Made by a program: the position numbers and the translations under genes | NCBI RefSeq assembly: GCF_902498845.1 | Contig: NZ_CABVLM010000020.1 | Coordinates: forward strand, 1 to 59,387 | DNA length: 59,387 bases | Direction of reading: 5' to 3' | From: Pseudoalteromonas rhizosphaerae | GTDB taxonomy: Bacteria > Pseudomonadota > Gammaproteobacteria > Enterobacterales > Alteromonadaceae | Shown here: positions 8,068-17,744 of the stretch, in pieces | How positions within the stretch are numbered: position 1 is the stretch's first letter | Layout of the letters: every line of letters starts with the position of its first letter | The notes under the pieces: model-generated | What the model saw: only the letters and a program-made list of their open reading frames with translations | Databases searched by the model: none | Told to the model about the DNA's origin: nothing

Positions 8068-10268
8068 CAATATATATCCTCATAGTCTTCATCATCATTA
8101 AGTTGCTCGCTACTCACTTTAAATTCGGAGTTGGCTTGCATTGTTTTAAATAATTGCTCTGCTTTAATTCGCTGCTCATCTTCAATCATGATTGCTTTAC
8201 GTTCTGCAATACCACTTTGAATAGTTTTTTGTGTATTGGGTGGAGCATCTTTAAAATCATTGTTCAAACGATGCTCTACAGCTTGTTCAACTTCATGTTC
8301 AAAATTGACCAGTGCATTTTCTTTTTTATGCTCTAATTCTTTGCGATTTTCTTTTATTAAATTAAGTTGATATTTTGCTTGCAGCTCAGTCATACCTTCA
8401 TACCGCTGATACTCTTTTTTGAGTGAGAGAGGCTGAAGTTCGCCTGCTTCATCTTTGAAGTAAATAGTGTCTACAGTGCCGCCGAGGCTGATCACATCAA
8501 TTTTAAAACGAGCGCCTGTTGCTTTTGCAAACCATCCTTTTTTCTCAGCCCAATCGCTGAAGTACCCTAAACCTTTGAGACTAATTTCGTTTCGATGAAC
8601 TGTGGCCTTAAGTTTAGGCATTAGGAGATAGACAAGCTCAGGGAGCCGCTTTTGCGACATCCTGGGACGCCCTAAAAGCTCATCATTGATTAAGTGGGAC
8701 CACATGGCTGACGGCGTTTGTATGACGTCGCTCATCGCCATTTCAGTTGTCAATAAGCGCTCACGAGAGTTCATCGTGTTATGGATACAAATAGCTCTTA
8801 TGATGAGCCTATGAACATCTTCAATTAAGAGAACAGCTCGTTGAGACGCATGCTGAATACCGGCGTCACGCTTTTTCTCTACTGACCCAGTAATGTTGGA
8901 AAGAAAGCCTTGAATAATATGCAGTATATGTTCGACAGTGCCTTTCCCGGCTCCATTTGCTGGAGGGCAATAATCTACAATAGAAAGACCTAAATCTTCT
9001 TCCAATACTGTACTAAACTGCTTGGGAGTATTTTCACCACCATTATCAAGGCGAATTGACAAGGGGAGATGTTGACATGACCAATCATCATCATCGATAT
9101 GAACATTGTATTGCTTTGCATACTCTTTCTTATTTTGGACACAGTTGACTAATGCCTCTGCAACACTTATCCATTTTGGTGAACTAAAACCAAGAGAGTA
9201 ACCCATCACCTTCTGAGTTTTTACACACACTACAATACACAAAGTCGGCTTGCCCGCAGCTTCTATTTTGTTTTTATTCAATGGGTAAGCAACATACAGA
9301 GGCAACTCAGTTGAGTCTGACTCACAAAGCTGGCCTGCACGAGTAGCGCCTTCAAAAGCGCAGCCTGTCATATCTTTACGATTATTTTCATAAGCAGACT
9401 TACCAATTTTTAAAACTTGCTGCTGTTGCGGATCAAACGCTTTATTAAATAAACGTTTAAATTGCTGATAATTAATTTTTTTTGATTCATCAACAGCAAG
9501 TTCAAAGTGTGTTTCTCCTGCTATTTCAACGACTATTTCATCGGAGCAATACTCTTTCAAAAACAAAATATGTAAGCGTTTTAAACAAAACTTCCCATCT
9601 TTTTTATCCACACAGTTTCGAAGTGCAAGTCGTTGAACTTTAACAATGTCGCTTGGTTCAATCATTCTAGTCATCAAAGTAGGAATAAGACTGCCCTTTG
9701 GTCCGGGTTTTGTTTTATAAACTCGCTTACTGTTACCCACATTCGCGTACGCAATTGGTAAAAGCGCATTCTTACGACACCCATTTGAAATATATCGATT
9801 CAAGGCTCTTCGAATAGCTTTTTCATTAACGTTTAAATCAGCTGCATGCTGTGTGATTTGGCGCGCAAGCATGCCTTGCAAGTATTTTAAGATTTGCTCA
9901 TCTGATTGAAATTGCTCTATCACAGACCAACTCGCTTCGCGCTTTTTTATCCAGTTAGGGCTCTCTACTTCTAACTGTTCATCACTTACACGTGAGCGCT
10001 CATCATGCAAGTAGAATAAGCCACACCCATCATCGTCAAGCAATTGTTTAAAGAGCGTGTGCGCATGATTGGTCGATAGTGCAAGCGGTTTTTGCGGCTC
10101 AACTTTGCTTTTCATCTGCGTTAAATTTGTTATCACAAAGTATTGAGCGTACTCCGTACTCTCATTAATCACTTTTGAGACAAAAAACTCATCACCTGCA
10201 CCAAATTGTGCTTTAAACTTTTCAACTCCCATGGGCGTCAGTTGTAGTATGTCATTTACAGCAAACAT
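8067..10268 (-). CDS. tnsB: TnsB-like DDE transposase (733 aa)
   Basis: TnsB binds the transposon ends and cuts and joins the 3' strands. The integrase core carries the DDE triad: D318 in CESDSTELP, D408 in IRLDNGGEN and E446 in GKGTVEHIL. The spacing is close to that of Tn7 TnsB. N-terminal helix-turn-helix-like segments (residues 130-165) should bind the end repeats. The C-terminal domain after residue 560 is rich in charged helices, ending in a very acidic tail that may contact TnsC. It starts 6 bp after the tnsA stop. Confidence 0.95.
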   Translation of the reverse strand: MFAVNDILQLTPMGVEKFKAQFGAGDEFFVSKVINESTEYAQYFVITNLTQMKSKVEPQKPLALSTNHAHTLFKQLLDDDGCGLFYLHDERSRVSDEQLEVESPNWIKKREASWSVIEQFQSDEQILKYLQGMLARQITQHAADLNVNEKAIRRALNRYISNGCRKNALLPIAYANVGNSKRVYKTKPGPKGSLIPTLMTRMIEPSDIVKVQRLALRNCVDKKDGKFCLKRLHILFLKEYCSDEIVVEIAGETHFELAVDESKKINYQQFKRLFNKAFDPQQQQVLKIGKSAYENNRKDMTGCAFEGATRAGQLCESDSTELPLYVAYPLNKNKIEAAGKPTLCIVVCVKTQKVMGYSLGFSSPKWISVAEALVNCVQNKKEYAKQYNVHIDDDDWSCQHLPLSIRLDNGGENTPKQFSTVLEEDLGLSIVDYCPPANGAGKGTVEHILHIIQGFLSNITGSVEKKRDAGIQHASQRAVLLIEDVHRLIIRAICIHNTMNSRERLLTTEMAMSDVIQTPSAMWSHLINDELLGRPRMSQKRLPELVYLLMPKLKATVHRNEISLKGLGYFSDWAEKKGWFAKATGARFKIDVISLGGTVDTIYFKDEAGELQPLSLKKEYQRYEGMTELQAKYQLNLIKENRKELEHKKENALVNFEHEVEQAVEHRLNNDFKDAPPNTQKTIQSGIAERKAIMIEDEQRIKAEQLFKTMQANSEFKVSSEQLNDDEDYEDIY

Positions 10269-10274
10269 AAATAT

Positions 10275-11075
10275 CTAGCCCCACTTACTTATCAAAGCGA
10301 GCTTAATCGGCTTATGCAATTTAATTTCTTGCATCAAATCGATTGGCAAAGCATTTTTAAATATTGCGTTCGCAAAAAGTGTCATACTATAAGATGGCTC
10401 TATATGCAGTGATGCAGACGTTGCACTCAATGACTCTCGCAGGGTGTGGCTCGGATGTTTAATAACATCATCTAGAAGAGTGGTTACAAACTCGTTTATT
10501 TCATTTATACATATGTTCTTATCATATTTATCTATGTAATTTATTAAGTTATGCGCTTTATCCTTTGACACATCATCTCGTAAGATTTGCTCACTACGCA
10601 CACCAAATCGTTTCCAATACGTTTCTGCAATCTCTAGTTTTTGGTTCGTGCGTGTTTGATTTCGACCACCAATACTATATTTAAATGCATAAGCAACACG
10701 ATACTCCGAGCCATTTTCATCACGGTATGTAATTAGTAAGTCGGTAGTAACAACCGTCAATTCGCCAGTTAAATGTTTGCGGGGGTGGATGACGCCGAGC
10801 GTGTCAGCAATCTCTTGCGTAAGCACATAGTCAAGCGGATATTGCTCTTTAATTTCAACAACATTCGAATCAAATAACTTTGAAATGTAAAGGTGCTTTT
10901 CACCTTGCCCCATGAAAGTAATCACTCGTTTTTGAACTGGACAAAAGAATATAGAGCGTGTGCCAGCCGACATAAAAGTGCTTTTCACATATGGAATATG
11001 GATACCGCGCTTTTTAGCTTCGTTAAACTCTCTAACTTTTCTATTTGTCGCTTCAGAAACGTATAATTTTTTCAC
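10275..11075 (-). CDS. tnsA: TnsA-like endonuclease subunit of the transposase (266 aa)
   Basis: TnsA cuts the 5' strands at the transposon ends, allowing cut-and-paste movement with TnsB. The N-terminal half has the restriction-enzyme-like fold signature: a glutamate near residue 59, D112 in TTDLLIT and K132 in AYAFKYS, matching the E-D-K set of Tn7 TnsA (E63, D114, K132). The C-terminal half is the helical TnsA_C region that contacts TnsC. It is the first gene of the leftward tns operon, with a long AT-rich region upstream. All catalytic residues are present, so true cut-and-paste transposition is expected. Confidence 0.92.
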   Translation of the reverse strand: MKKLYVSEATNRKVREFNEAKKRGIHIPYVKSTFMSAGTRSIFFCPVQKRVITFMGQGEKHLYISKLFDSNVVEIKEQYPLDYVLTQEIADTLGVIHPRKHLTGELTVVTTDLLITYRDENGSEYRVAYAFKYSIGGRNQTRTNQKLEIAETYWKRFGVRSEQILRDDVSKDKAHNLINYIDKYDKNICINEINEFVTTLLDDVIKHPSHTLRESLSATSASLHIEPSYSMTLFANAIFKNALPIDLMQEIKLHKPIKLALISKWG

Positions 11076-11487
11076 TTGAGTAACTCTTCTTTAATCTTGT
11101 CTATTTTTAGTAATAGAACAGAATTGAAAGTTAAACAAGCTGAAAAAGTTAATTACAAAAACATAAATACATGTTTTTAAATATCTTTTTTTGGGTTTGA
11201 TTGTAAAGTAGGGGTTAGGGTAATAAATATCAATTTAAACACTAAAAAGATAGACCATTAAAGATAAACCATTAAAAACAAGGTATTAAAAAACATAAAA
11301 ACTGTTTTTTTTATTAAACTAGCAATAAATTATGTAAAAAAATACACACCAAAAAGACTACTCACAATTGGAAGAAGTACTGTATACCTATACATTCAAC
11401 TGGTTGTAATCTAGGCTTAAAAAACAGAGAAGCAAGTTTATTTTTTGCGTCCACGAAGACTTAAAAACCGATTTTGAGGATTTAATT
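11076..11487. promoter_or_regulatory. AT-rich divergent region upstream of tnsA, with a direct repeat
   Basis: This 412-bp stretch without a gene lies between tnsA (leftward) and a small rightward gene, so it should hold promoters for both. A 14-bp direct repeat AAGATAxACCATTA occurs head-to-tail at 11247-11260 and 11261-11274. This is a possible operator, perhaps for the Xre/MbcA-like protein. I see no transposon-end repeats here, which rules it out as an internal end. Confidence 0.4.
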
Positions 11488-11703
11488 ATGGCTAAAGGCA
11501 GTAGTATTAATGGGAATGGCGGCGGTAAAAATGGTGGTAATAATAGCTACACAGTTATTGGGCGTGGCGATGTTTCACGAGCCAAGCTCGTAAAAGAAGT
11601 AAAGCAAGGTCAGCATCCCGATACCCATGTTTATAAACGTGATGGCGTAGAGTATGCACATAATAACCCTAATCATAATAAGCCCGATAACATTAATGAT
11701 TAA
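11488..11703 (+). CDS. Small DUF3892-like protein (71 aa)
   Basis: A GAGGA ribosome site lies about seven bases before the ATG. The N-terminus is a flexible Gly/Asn-rich stretch. The remainder, with VSRAKLVKEVKQGQHPDTHVY then KRDGVEYAHNNPN, resembles the compact strand-helix-strand pattern of DUF3892 proteins. The family call is tentative. It is the only rightward gene in the transposon, between tnsA and mcrC. A weak hairpin (AGCTGAA/TTCAGCT, 11713-11732) follows the stop. Function unknown. Confidence 0.6.
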   Translation: MAKGSSINGNGGGKNGGNNSYTVIGRGDVSRAKLVKEVKQGQHPDTHVYKRDGVEYAHNNPNHNKPDNIND

Positions 11704-11871
11704 GAAAGTTGTAGCTGAAAAGGGATTCAGCTATTACTTAAACATTAATATCATCAAATTTATTTGTTTTTACTGGACAAATATCCATATAGAAATTTAA
11801 GTATTAATGCTTGATTCATTTGTTCCAAAAATTAATTTTATAATAAAATGAATTACTTACAAAAGTAAATC

Positions 11872-13191
11872 TTAAATTTGAAAAGTACTGTTTGCAGGCA
11901 AAGTGATTCTTCTACTATCTTCAACATTATTTGAAACATCAAAAGGTATAACCCAGAGCTTTAATTCCCCACCATACTCAAAGGGATATGCAATTGGTTC
12001 CATAAAGTCATCATGACTAGGATAAATTAAGAAAAGCTCCCCATAACCAGATAAGTATTTATGCCCGTAAGCGAACATTTGATACAAATCGCTCTGCGAT
12101 AGCTCAAATTTATCAGTGCCATTGTCTTTTCTACTGTCGATTAATTTCCATTTTGTATCTAATACAACAATTCTCTTGCTATTTTCTGTGATGAGGAGAT
12201 CTGGTTGTAAACGAAAAATTTTTCGTTTATTGAATGACACTAGCGCCTCAGATTTTGCTTGAGTCTCAAGAGTCATGTTTTGAGGTAACTGCGTTGCTAA
12301 AATTGAAGCTACATAGCTTTCAAAAACAGTTTCTAGTGGAAATAATAATGATGATGCATAACTGCTACCCGTCATCGTCAAGGGAGAAAATCCTTCGAGA
12401 ATTAACTTAGCCCAGTCAAAGGGTTCTTTATAATAATTCATCCCCCGATCTAACTTAACGGCAGACAAATCATTTTTAACATTTGTGCTTAAAGGGATAC
12501 CTGTAAAAGCAAATAAAAGTTCTTTAGCTAATTTTTGGTTTGCAGCACTAGAAGAATAACTTGAGACTTTAGTTAATGCTAAGTGAATTAACCTATTAAT
12601 AGGTCTATCAAGTACAAACTCATCATGCGCAACATAAAATTTATGTTTATTAATTGAGTTCTTTTTCAACTGCTTACTAACTAACAATTTTCCCTTCAAA
12701 AAAGAGAGGTTGTTTTCACGTCCAATATAATCACTTCGTAGCCCTTTTTTAATCAGTACGTTCACTGAATCAAGAAATTGACTAATAAACACTTCAAGTA
12801 GTGGCATTCTAGACTTAGACAAATTGGCGCTCTTAGTGCGAATGTGGCGGAAGGAGCCAAGTGTTGCCAACATACTGAGCAATGAATTGCGCGCTCTAGC
12901 TTGACCGTCTTCGCCATCTAGCTTTCGACCGATTTTAGGCAAGACTTCAATTTGAGTGCCATCTGGTGTAAACAGCACCCCAGCATAGTTCTGGAGTTGG
13001 AGTACCTCGGTATTATCTATACTCTTTAAATTCAGAAATCGGCTTTCAGATTCGTCACATAGGCAAAGTTGCTTCAAGTAAGCGAATGATGATTGACTGA
13101 TTCTACTTATGCGTTTCGAATGCACTACTTTTTCGCCAACACCTAAATAGCCAAATTCAAATACTGTTATTGCAGCTTGAATCCTTTTCAC
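11872..13191 (-). CDS. mcrC: McrC, nuclease subunit of McrBC modification-dependent restriction (439 aa)
   Basis: McrC joins McrB to cut DNA containing modified cytosines. The C-terminal half contains the PD-(D/E)xK nuclease core: D in LQPDLLIT and the DTK triad in VVLDTKWKLID. The N-terminal part has GVLFTPDGTQIEVLPKI, typical of the McrC/LlaJI family. It is the last gene of the seven-gene leftward operon and starts 3 bp after the mcrB stop. Length is somewhat greater than E. coli McrC (348 aa). Confidence 0.9.
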   Translation of the reverse strand: MKRIQAAITVFEFGYLGVGEKVVHSKRISRISQSSFAYLKQLCLCDESESRFLNLKSIDNTEVLQLQNYAGVLFTPDGTQIEVLPKIGRKLDGEDGQARARNSLLSMLATLGSFRHIRTKSANLSKSRMPLLEVFISQFLDSVNVLIKKGLRSDYIGRENNLSFLKGKLLVSKQLKKNSINKHKFYVAHDEFVLDRPINRLIHLALTKVSSYSSSAANQKLAKELLFAFTGIPLSTNVKNDLSAVKLDRGMNYYKEPFDWAKLILEGFSPLTMTGSSYASSLLFPLETVFESYVASILATQLPQNMTLETQAKSEALVSFNKRKIFRLQPDLLITENSKRIVVLDTKWKLIDSRKDNGTDKFELSQSDLYQMFAYGHKYLSGYGELFLIYPSHDDFMEPIAYPFEYGGELKLWVIPFDVSNNVEDSRRITLPANSTFQI

Positions 13192-13194
13192 TAC

Positions 13195-15105
13195 TTAATC
13201 TTCTTTTTTTGCTTTATAAATGCCTATGTATGCTTCCGGCTTGTTCCACACATCATTATCAAAAGGCAAAAGCGTATAGCTTTTTTCTTCTTGTTGATAA
13301 TTATTCAAACCGTGGTTATTGCCAAACAAGCTATCAAACGATTGTTTTTCTTCTCTTACAAATTGCAGCTCTTCGACTTTTTGGTTATCACCAAGTACTA
13401 ATCGTATTTTATTCCAGTCCTCAAAAAAGTACTCTTCTAGCAATGGAATTATTTTGTTTTTAAATACTGACTTTAGTGTTCCAAATGCTAGGTCCTGTTT
13501 GCCTACTAAATCTTTAACAGGGATGAAAAAAGCATGACCAAGTGTATGCTCTCTGTCGTATAGTGCTTCAATGCGCTGATTCATTTTGCTTAGTAGCGCT
13601 TCCAAATCTACACCCTTAATTGACACCTCATGAAACAACTCAGGTCTAGGCATCATTTCGACAAAATCAAAGCGGCGACGAAGCGCTGTGTCCATCATCG
13701 CTAATGAGCGATCCGCCGTATTCATAGTTCCAATTAGATACAGATTTTCTGGAACACTAAACGGTTCACCTGAATTTGACAAAACAACTTCTAATGCTTC
13801 GCCTTGCTCCTCTCCAGACCTTTTCGATTCTTCTATTAGGGTAATCAATTCACCAAATATTTTTGAAATGTTACCCCTATTTATTTCATCAATCACAAGT
13901 ACAAAGTTTTTAGCTTCACCTTGTTTCGGCGCTTCAAAATCATTTACCTTATATGTTTTTTTAATATGGTTAAGAATCGATTTAACATACGATGAATTAT
14001 AAATTTTCTTAACACTTAAACCCCGATACAATTTTCGTAAGTTATCAATTGAAACAGGGTATCCCTTTCCTAAATCTTCGTGTGATGTTGCTTCAGGGAA
14101 CACTCTAAACGTAGTGTTACCGTGATATTGCACATCAAAGTCATTGCCACGAAGTGTCTTTAACGTAATAGTAGAGGTTTCTTCTAATTCGGCTTTAAAC
14201 AGCTCTATTGCTTGCTCTAGGGGATCATTATCTGGCTCAACCCCTTGACGAGCATCTTCACAAATTTGCTTAAATATACCAGCTTCAACATCATAAGAAA
14301 TTTCCCCGTTATTTGAATTTGCTTTCAAGCCCTCAACAAATTCTTCGTAACCATAACTTTGATGAAACGTAACAAATCGAACTCGCTTTTCTTCTACCAA
14401 CGAGTCATACTTTGCCTTCAGCTTTTTTCTTGAACTTGCTTTGAAACTAGGTTCCGCAGCCTTAACAGCAGCCTCAATAGTATGGTATGTTTTTCCCGTA
14501 CCCGGTGGACCATACAATATGGTGTTAAGGGAAATAGGAGTATCATCCATTGAATATTCTGCCGCAGGCTCATTTACCTGTTTTGGCTGTTCAAACATTT
14601 GCGCCACCTCATCATAGCCCAATGAAAACTTATGTATTTCAGCTTCACTCCAATCCACTAATTCAGATATCGAGCTAAATTTTTGTAAACCTTCGCTTGA
14701 AGGCAGAATACTCACGATCCCAGAACCTGCGTAGTCTTTTCCACGAATAGCTAGATATTTTTCTCTAAGACCTTTTTTAGCGTTAACCGTATCAATTTTG
14801 ACATTAAAACCATCTGTTCCAATACCTACAGTATATGCCAAGTATTCTGGGGAATTTTTGGTTGGATATATCTTTGCCCAGTTATAAGAGAAAAAGTTAC
14901 CACCTTGGTTAATCGGGCTTTTTCTAATCTTTACCGTTCCAGATGGGAACATTTTTTTCTGTAATGCTCTAGCCCACCGCTCGGTTATCGCGTATGCATC
15001 TTTTAATTGCGGGTAATCTTGTATTTGCTCTACATTTTTAGGATTACTTTTTTTACCTTGCCACTTATTCAGTAAATCAAAATGTTCTTTAATGAAAAAA
15101 TCCAT
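13195..15105 (-). CDS. mcrB: McrB, GTP-dependent AAA+ motor of McrBC restriction (636 aa)
   Basis: McrB binds modified DNA and translocates it using GTP, activating McrC. The P-loop GPPGTGKT lies at residues 199-206. Walker B is VLVIDEINRGNISKIFGEL, and the GTP-binding signature is MNTADRS, followed by the arginine-finger region DTALRRRFDF. The N-terminal 180 residues form a separate domain that presumably decides which modification is recognised; it does not obviously match the E. coli McrB DNA-binding domain. It lies 16 bp after the PLD-like gene, in the same operon. Confidence 0.92.
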   Translation of the reverse strand: MDFFIKEHFDLLNKWQGKKSNPKNVEQIQDYPQLKDAYAITERWARALQKKMFPSGTVKIRKSPINQGGNFFSYNWAKIYPTKNSPEYLAYTVGIGTDGFNVKIDTVNAKKGLREKYLAIRGKDYAGSGIVSILPSSEGLQKFSSISELVDWSEAEIHKFSLGYDEVAQMFEQPKQVNEPAAEYSMDDTPISLNTILYGPPGTGKTYHTIEAAVKAAEPSFKASSRKKLKAKYDSLVEEKRVRFVTFHQSYGYEEFVEGLKANSNNGEISYDVEAGIFKQICEDARQGVEPDNDPLEQAIELFKAELEETSTITLKTLRGNDFDVQYHGNTTFRVFPEATSHEDLGKGYPVSIDNLRKLYRGLSVKKIYNSSYVKSILNHIKKTYKVNDFEAPKQGEAKNFVLVIDEINRGNISKIFGELITLIEESKRSGEEQGEALEVVLSNSGEPFSVPENLYLIGTMNTADRSLAMMDTALRRRFDFVEMMPRPELFHEVSIKGVDLEALLSKMNQRIEALYDREHTLGHAFFIPVKDLVGKQDLAFGTLKSVFKNKIIPLLEEYFFEDWNKIRLVLGDNQKVEELQFVREEKQSFDSLFGNNHGLNNYQQEEKSYTLLPFDNDVWNKPEAYIGIYKAKKED

Positions 15106-15121
15106 GTATTAAATCCATATT

Positions 15122-16039
15122 TTAAAATTTTTGTGTCTTTGACTCATGAATATTAAAAGCCTCAAGCTCACAGTATTGCTTAGAGCGTTTACTAAATATT
15201 TCTTCGTTAAGCATAACCACATCATCATTCACTTCAGAATGGCGCTCATCCAACCCAATCCCCCAGAAAAGGGCACCAAGCTCACTAATGATATACCTGT
15301 TGTGCAAAGCTTCACCGTTATCTTTCTCAATCAATGACGTTACCGTTAATGAAGCAATACCTGTTGAATTAAAGTCGTTATGTGTAGTTATTGCATTCAT
15401 CAAGAACTGAATCAAAGGTGCGCCAGCGCGGTCTTTTAGCAATATAGTAATTTCTGTACTTTCAACAGGTGAGTTAGCGCCACAAAGCTCTATAAACTTA
15501 ACCATCGGGTTTAACATAGTAGCCCGGTCGCTAAAATATGGATCTACAAAAGTGATTCGAGAAGATAATCTTAAAAAATCAGTAGTTGCTTGTACCATTT
15601 CATTCAAGCTCTTTTGCACTAACCTTTGATTGGGAAGTGATCGAATGCCATCGTTCAAATCAGCAGAGTAAATAAAATCAATTCCCTGAATAGCTTGTTC
15701 TGCACGTGCATTCAAACAAAATACATGACTGGGAAATTGTTGATGTGCTTGGACACAGTTTTCGAAGAAGCTAATACCCCCATCGATACCCGAATTTCTG
15801 TCAACTAAACAAGTTTCTTCTATAAAGTTAAGTAGTTCAATCAACATGCCTTGTTGATCTTCATTTGCTTCTTCACCTTGGGCGAGAAGCGTTTTTCGTC
15901 TGAACTTATTAAACTTTTGTAACTTGCCAACAACCCTAGGAGATTGACGAGAGAATTCTCGCAAAAAATCTTCATAATTTCGTTTAGAAGAAACGACCTC
16001 AGTCAAAAACTCAGGCTCAACTAAGTGTTCCACCAACAT
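15122..16039 (-). CDS. PLD-like protein partnered with an AAA ATPase (305 aa), putative defence effector
   Basis: The ATG shares its A with the ATPase stop codon (TAATG), so the two are translationally coupled. The C-terminal half looks like a phospholipase D fold: ITFVDPYFS, then LHNRYIISELGALFWGIGLDE. The last segment matches the H-x-(K/R)...G...G-x-GLD pattern of MIT_C-type PLD domains, where only one His motif is kept. The N-terminal 150 residues are helical and unrecognised. PLD-fold proteins in such contexts may cut nucleic acid or bind DNA. It lies between hsdS and mcrB, and I know no named defence system with this exact pair. Fold assignment is moderate and function is inferred. Confidence 0.6.
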   Translation of the reverse strand: MLVEHLVEPEFLTEVVSSKRNYEDFLREFSRQSPRVVGKLQKFNKFRRKTLLAQGEEANEDQQGMLIELLNFIEETCLVDRNSGIDGGISFFENCVQAHQQFPSHVFCLNARAEQAIQGIDFIYSADLNDGIRSLPNQRLVQKSLNEMVQATTDFLRLSSRITFVDPYFSDRATMLNPMVKFIELCGANSPVESTEITILLKDRAGAPLIQFLMNAITTHNDFNSTGIASLTVTSLIEKDNGEALHNRYIISELGALFWGIGLDERHSEVNDDVVMLNEEIFSKRSKQYCELEAFNIHESKTQKF

Positions 16040-17703
16040 TATAAGTACTCCTCTCTGCGTTCAGAGAAGAAGCCTTGAGGCCACTTAGAAGTGAATTCAC
16101 CGTCTTCATCAAGTTTAATTCTTCGGGCAATAGCACCTTCGTCAGACGGTTCAAAGTACACAATGGAGATATAATCTTTATCAACTGGCTTAAAGCCTTC
16201 TGGTAACTCTTCATCAGTTGTTTGTCTTACACGTTTTCTCAAACGAAGAACCAGATGCTCGCTATGCGTTTCAATTAAAAAGTTCGCTTTAGATTTTATT
16301 TGAGTTAACAAGTCGCCAAGCTCAGTTTGAATTCTAGGGTGAATATGAAGCTCAGGTTGCTCTATTGCTACAATTCCTTTTCTTACTGTATTAGCTGCTA
16401 CAACCAAAGGTATTACTTGAGAAATGCCAACACCCAACTCAGAAGGCCACACTGGTAAACTAGAATTTTCATCAAACAGAAAAGGAGCTTGAGTTACTAT
16501 GTCAGCAGATGGCATGTCATTTGGATGTGTAACTCTACAACCTGAACCTAAACGATTTAGCCATGTGGAGACATTAGTACTTAATTCGCTTCTGTCTGCT
16601 GCCAGCAAATCCCATGCAGCTCGCCCGTCATACCAGTCTTTTTGTTCGGTTTCTGACTTAGTAATAAAATTTGGATCAGGTACAGTGCGCAGGGGGCCAA
16701 TGTTCGCACTTTGTTCAAGTATTGCTAGTAAGTTATCTAATGGCGCAACAAATATTTCAGTAAAGACTGACTGCATTTGCAAATAATTTAGGTATTCCGC
16801 ATTGAGCCCTATGTCAGGTTTGTATAGTCCTGCTATATCCATTACTTGATTTAAATCTGGTAACCCAACTTTTCTACAATTTACGGAAATTGGCATGACT
16901 GAGTATGCATCAAGTGAGTGATATTCTTTCTTTTGATCTTCATCTAACTCATCATAACTTTTTGGACGAATTACCGTGTCAGATTTCTCTTCCAAGTAAA
17001 ATTGAAAGAAAGAATTACAGCCATTATCTTCAACAACAAAATTATCAATCTTTGAGTCGTGTTCGAGTGCTTCGGGAGAAATTGGATAATCTGTATTTTC
17101 TATAACATTTAGCCATTCTTTATGGTTTTCAGGGCGTAGTAATGAATGTTTAAAATTCAATCTGGATATTGAAGAACTACTTTGATTCAAATCTGAAGAT
17201 AATTCCCCCAAGAAGTTTCCATCACTCCATACCCTGTAAGACTTAACTTTGGCACTATTAAGGGTTGCGGACCAAGCAATGGTGAACTCAAGTTCAACCC
17301 TTTCACTATTCTCTACCACTGAAGGCATAAGGAATGCTGGCTCATCTAAGGATAGAGAGTCATCATCAATGATTACTTGAGTTAGTTCTGATGCCTCTGA
17401 TAAATAACTTTTTCCAATTAAGCCTAATTTATCCAACTCCACTTTAATAATAATATCGTTGGAAAGATTTTTTCCATGCACTAAAGATAAAAAGCCACCA
17501 AGTTGTTTAGATTTTAGTGCATTTATCCTTGATGGATTTGCCTGCCCCTTAGAAAGAACCTCTTGAAGGTAAAACAGCGACAAAATTACAGAGCTTTTGC
17601 CAACACTATTAGGGCCAAATAATAAGGTTACAGGAGCAAACTCTATGGTTTGCTCCTGTTTAAATGATTTAAAGTTAGTTAATGATAATTTTGTTATTCT
17701 CAT
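16039..17703 (-). CDS. ABC/SMC-type AAA ATPase (DUF3696-like, about 554 aa), putative defence sensor
   Basis: The N-terminus MRITKLSLTNFKSFKQ and P-loop GPNSVGKSS (residues about 28-36) belong to the AAA_15/OLD-like ATPases. The C-terminus has IAIEQPELHIHPRIQ (signature plus Walker B) and LIETHSEHLVLRLRKRV, ending in a DUF3696-like tail (IVYFEPSDEGAIARRIKLDEDGEF in parts). Unlike OLD or GajA it has no TOPRIM domain. The frame is open to a GTG at 17733, but ATG 17703 begins the conserved strand. The gene starts 41 bp after hsdS and overlaps the next gene. The coupling implies it senses or loads DNA for the PLD-like partner. Confidence 0.82.
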   Translation of the reverse strand: MRITKLSLTNFKSFKQEQTIEFAPVTLLFGPNSVGKSSVILSLFYLQEVLSKGQANPSRINALKSKQLGGFLSLVHGKNLSNDIIIKVELDKLGLIGKSYLSEASELTQVIIDDDSLSLDEPAFLMPSVVENSERVELEFTIAWSATLNSAKVKSYRVWSDGNFLGELSSDLNQSSSSISRLNFKHSLLRPENHKEWLNVIENTDYPISPEALEHDSKIDNFVVEDNGCNSFFQFYLEEKSDTVIRPKSYDELDEDQKKEYHSLDAYSVMPISVNCRKVGLPDLNQVMDIAGLYKPDIGLNAEYLNYLQMQSVFTEIFVAPLDNLLAILEQSANIGPLRTVPDPNFITKSETEQKDWYDGRAAWDLLAADRSELSTNVSTWLNRLGSGCRVTHPNDMPSADIVTQAPFLFDENSSLPVWPSELGVGISQVIPLVVAANTVRKGIVAIEQPELHIHPRIQTELGDLLTQIKSKANFLIETHSEHLVLRLRKRVRQTTDEELPEGFKPVDKDYISIVYFEPSDEGAIARRIKLDEDGEFTSKWPQGFFSERREEYL

Positions 17704-17744
17704 ATTGTTATTCTTATTGAGCCAACAGCTCACATCCTTGTTTA

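Noticed and set aside
11076..11487. Internal transposon end beside tnsA
   Set aside because: None of the TTATAGTTTGGGAA-type repeats occurs here, whereas both true ends have them plus the target duplication.
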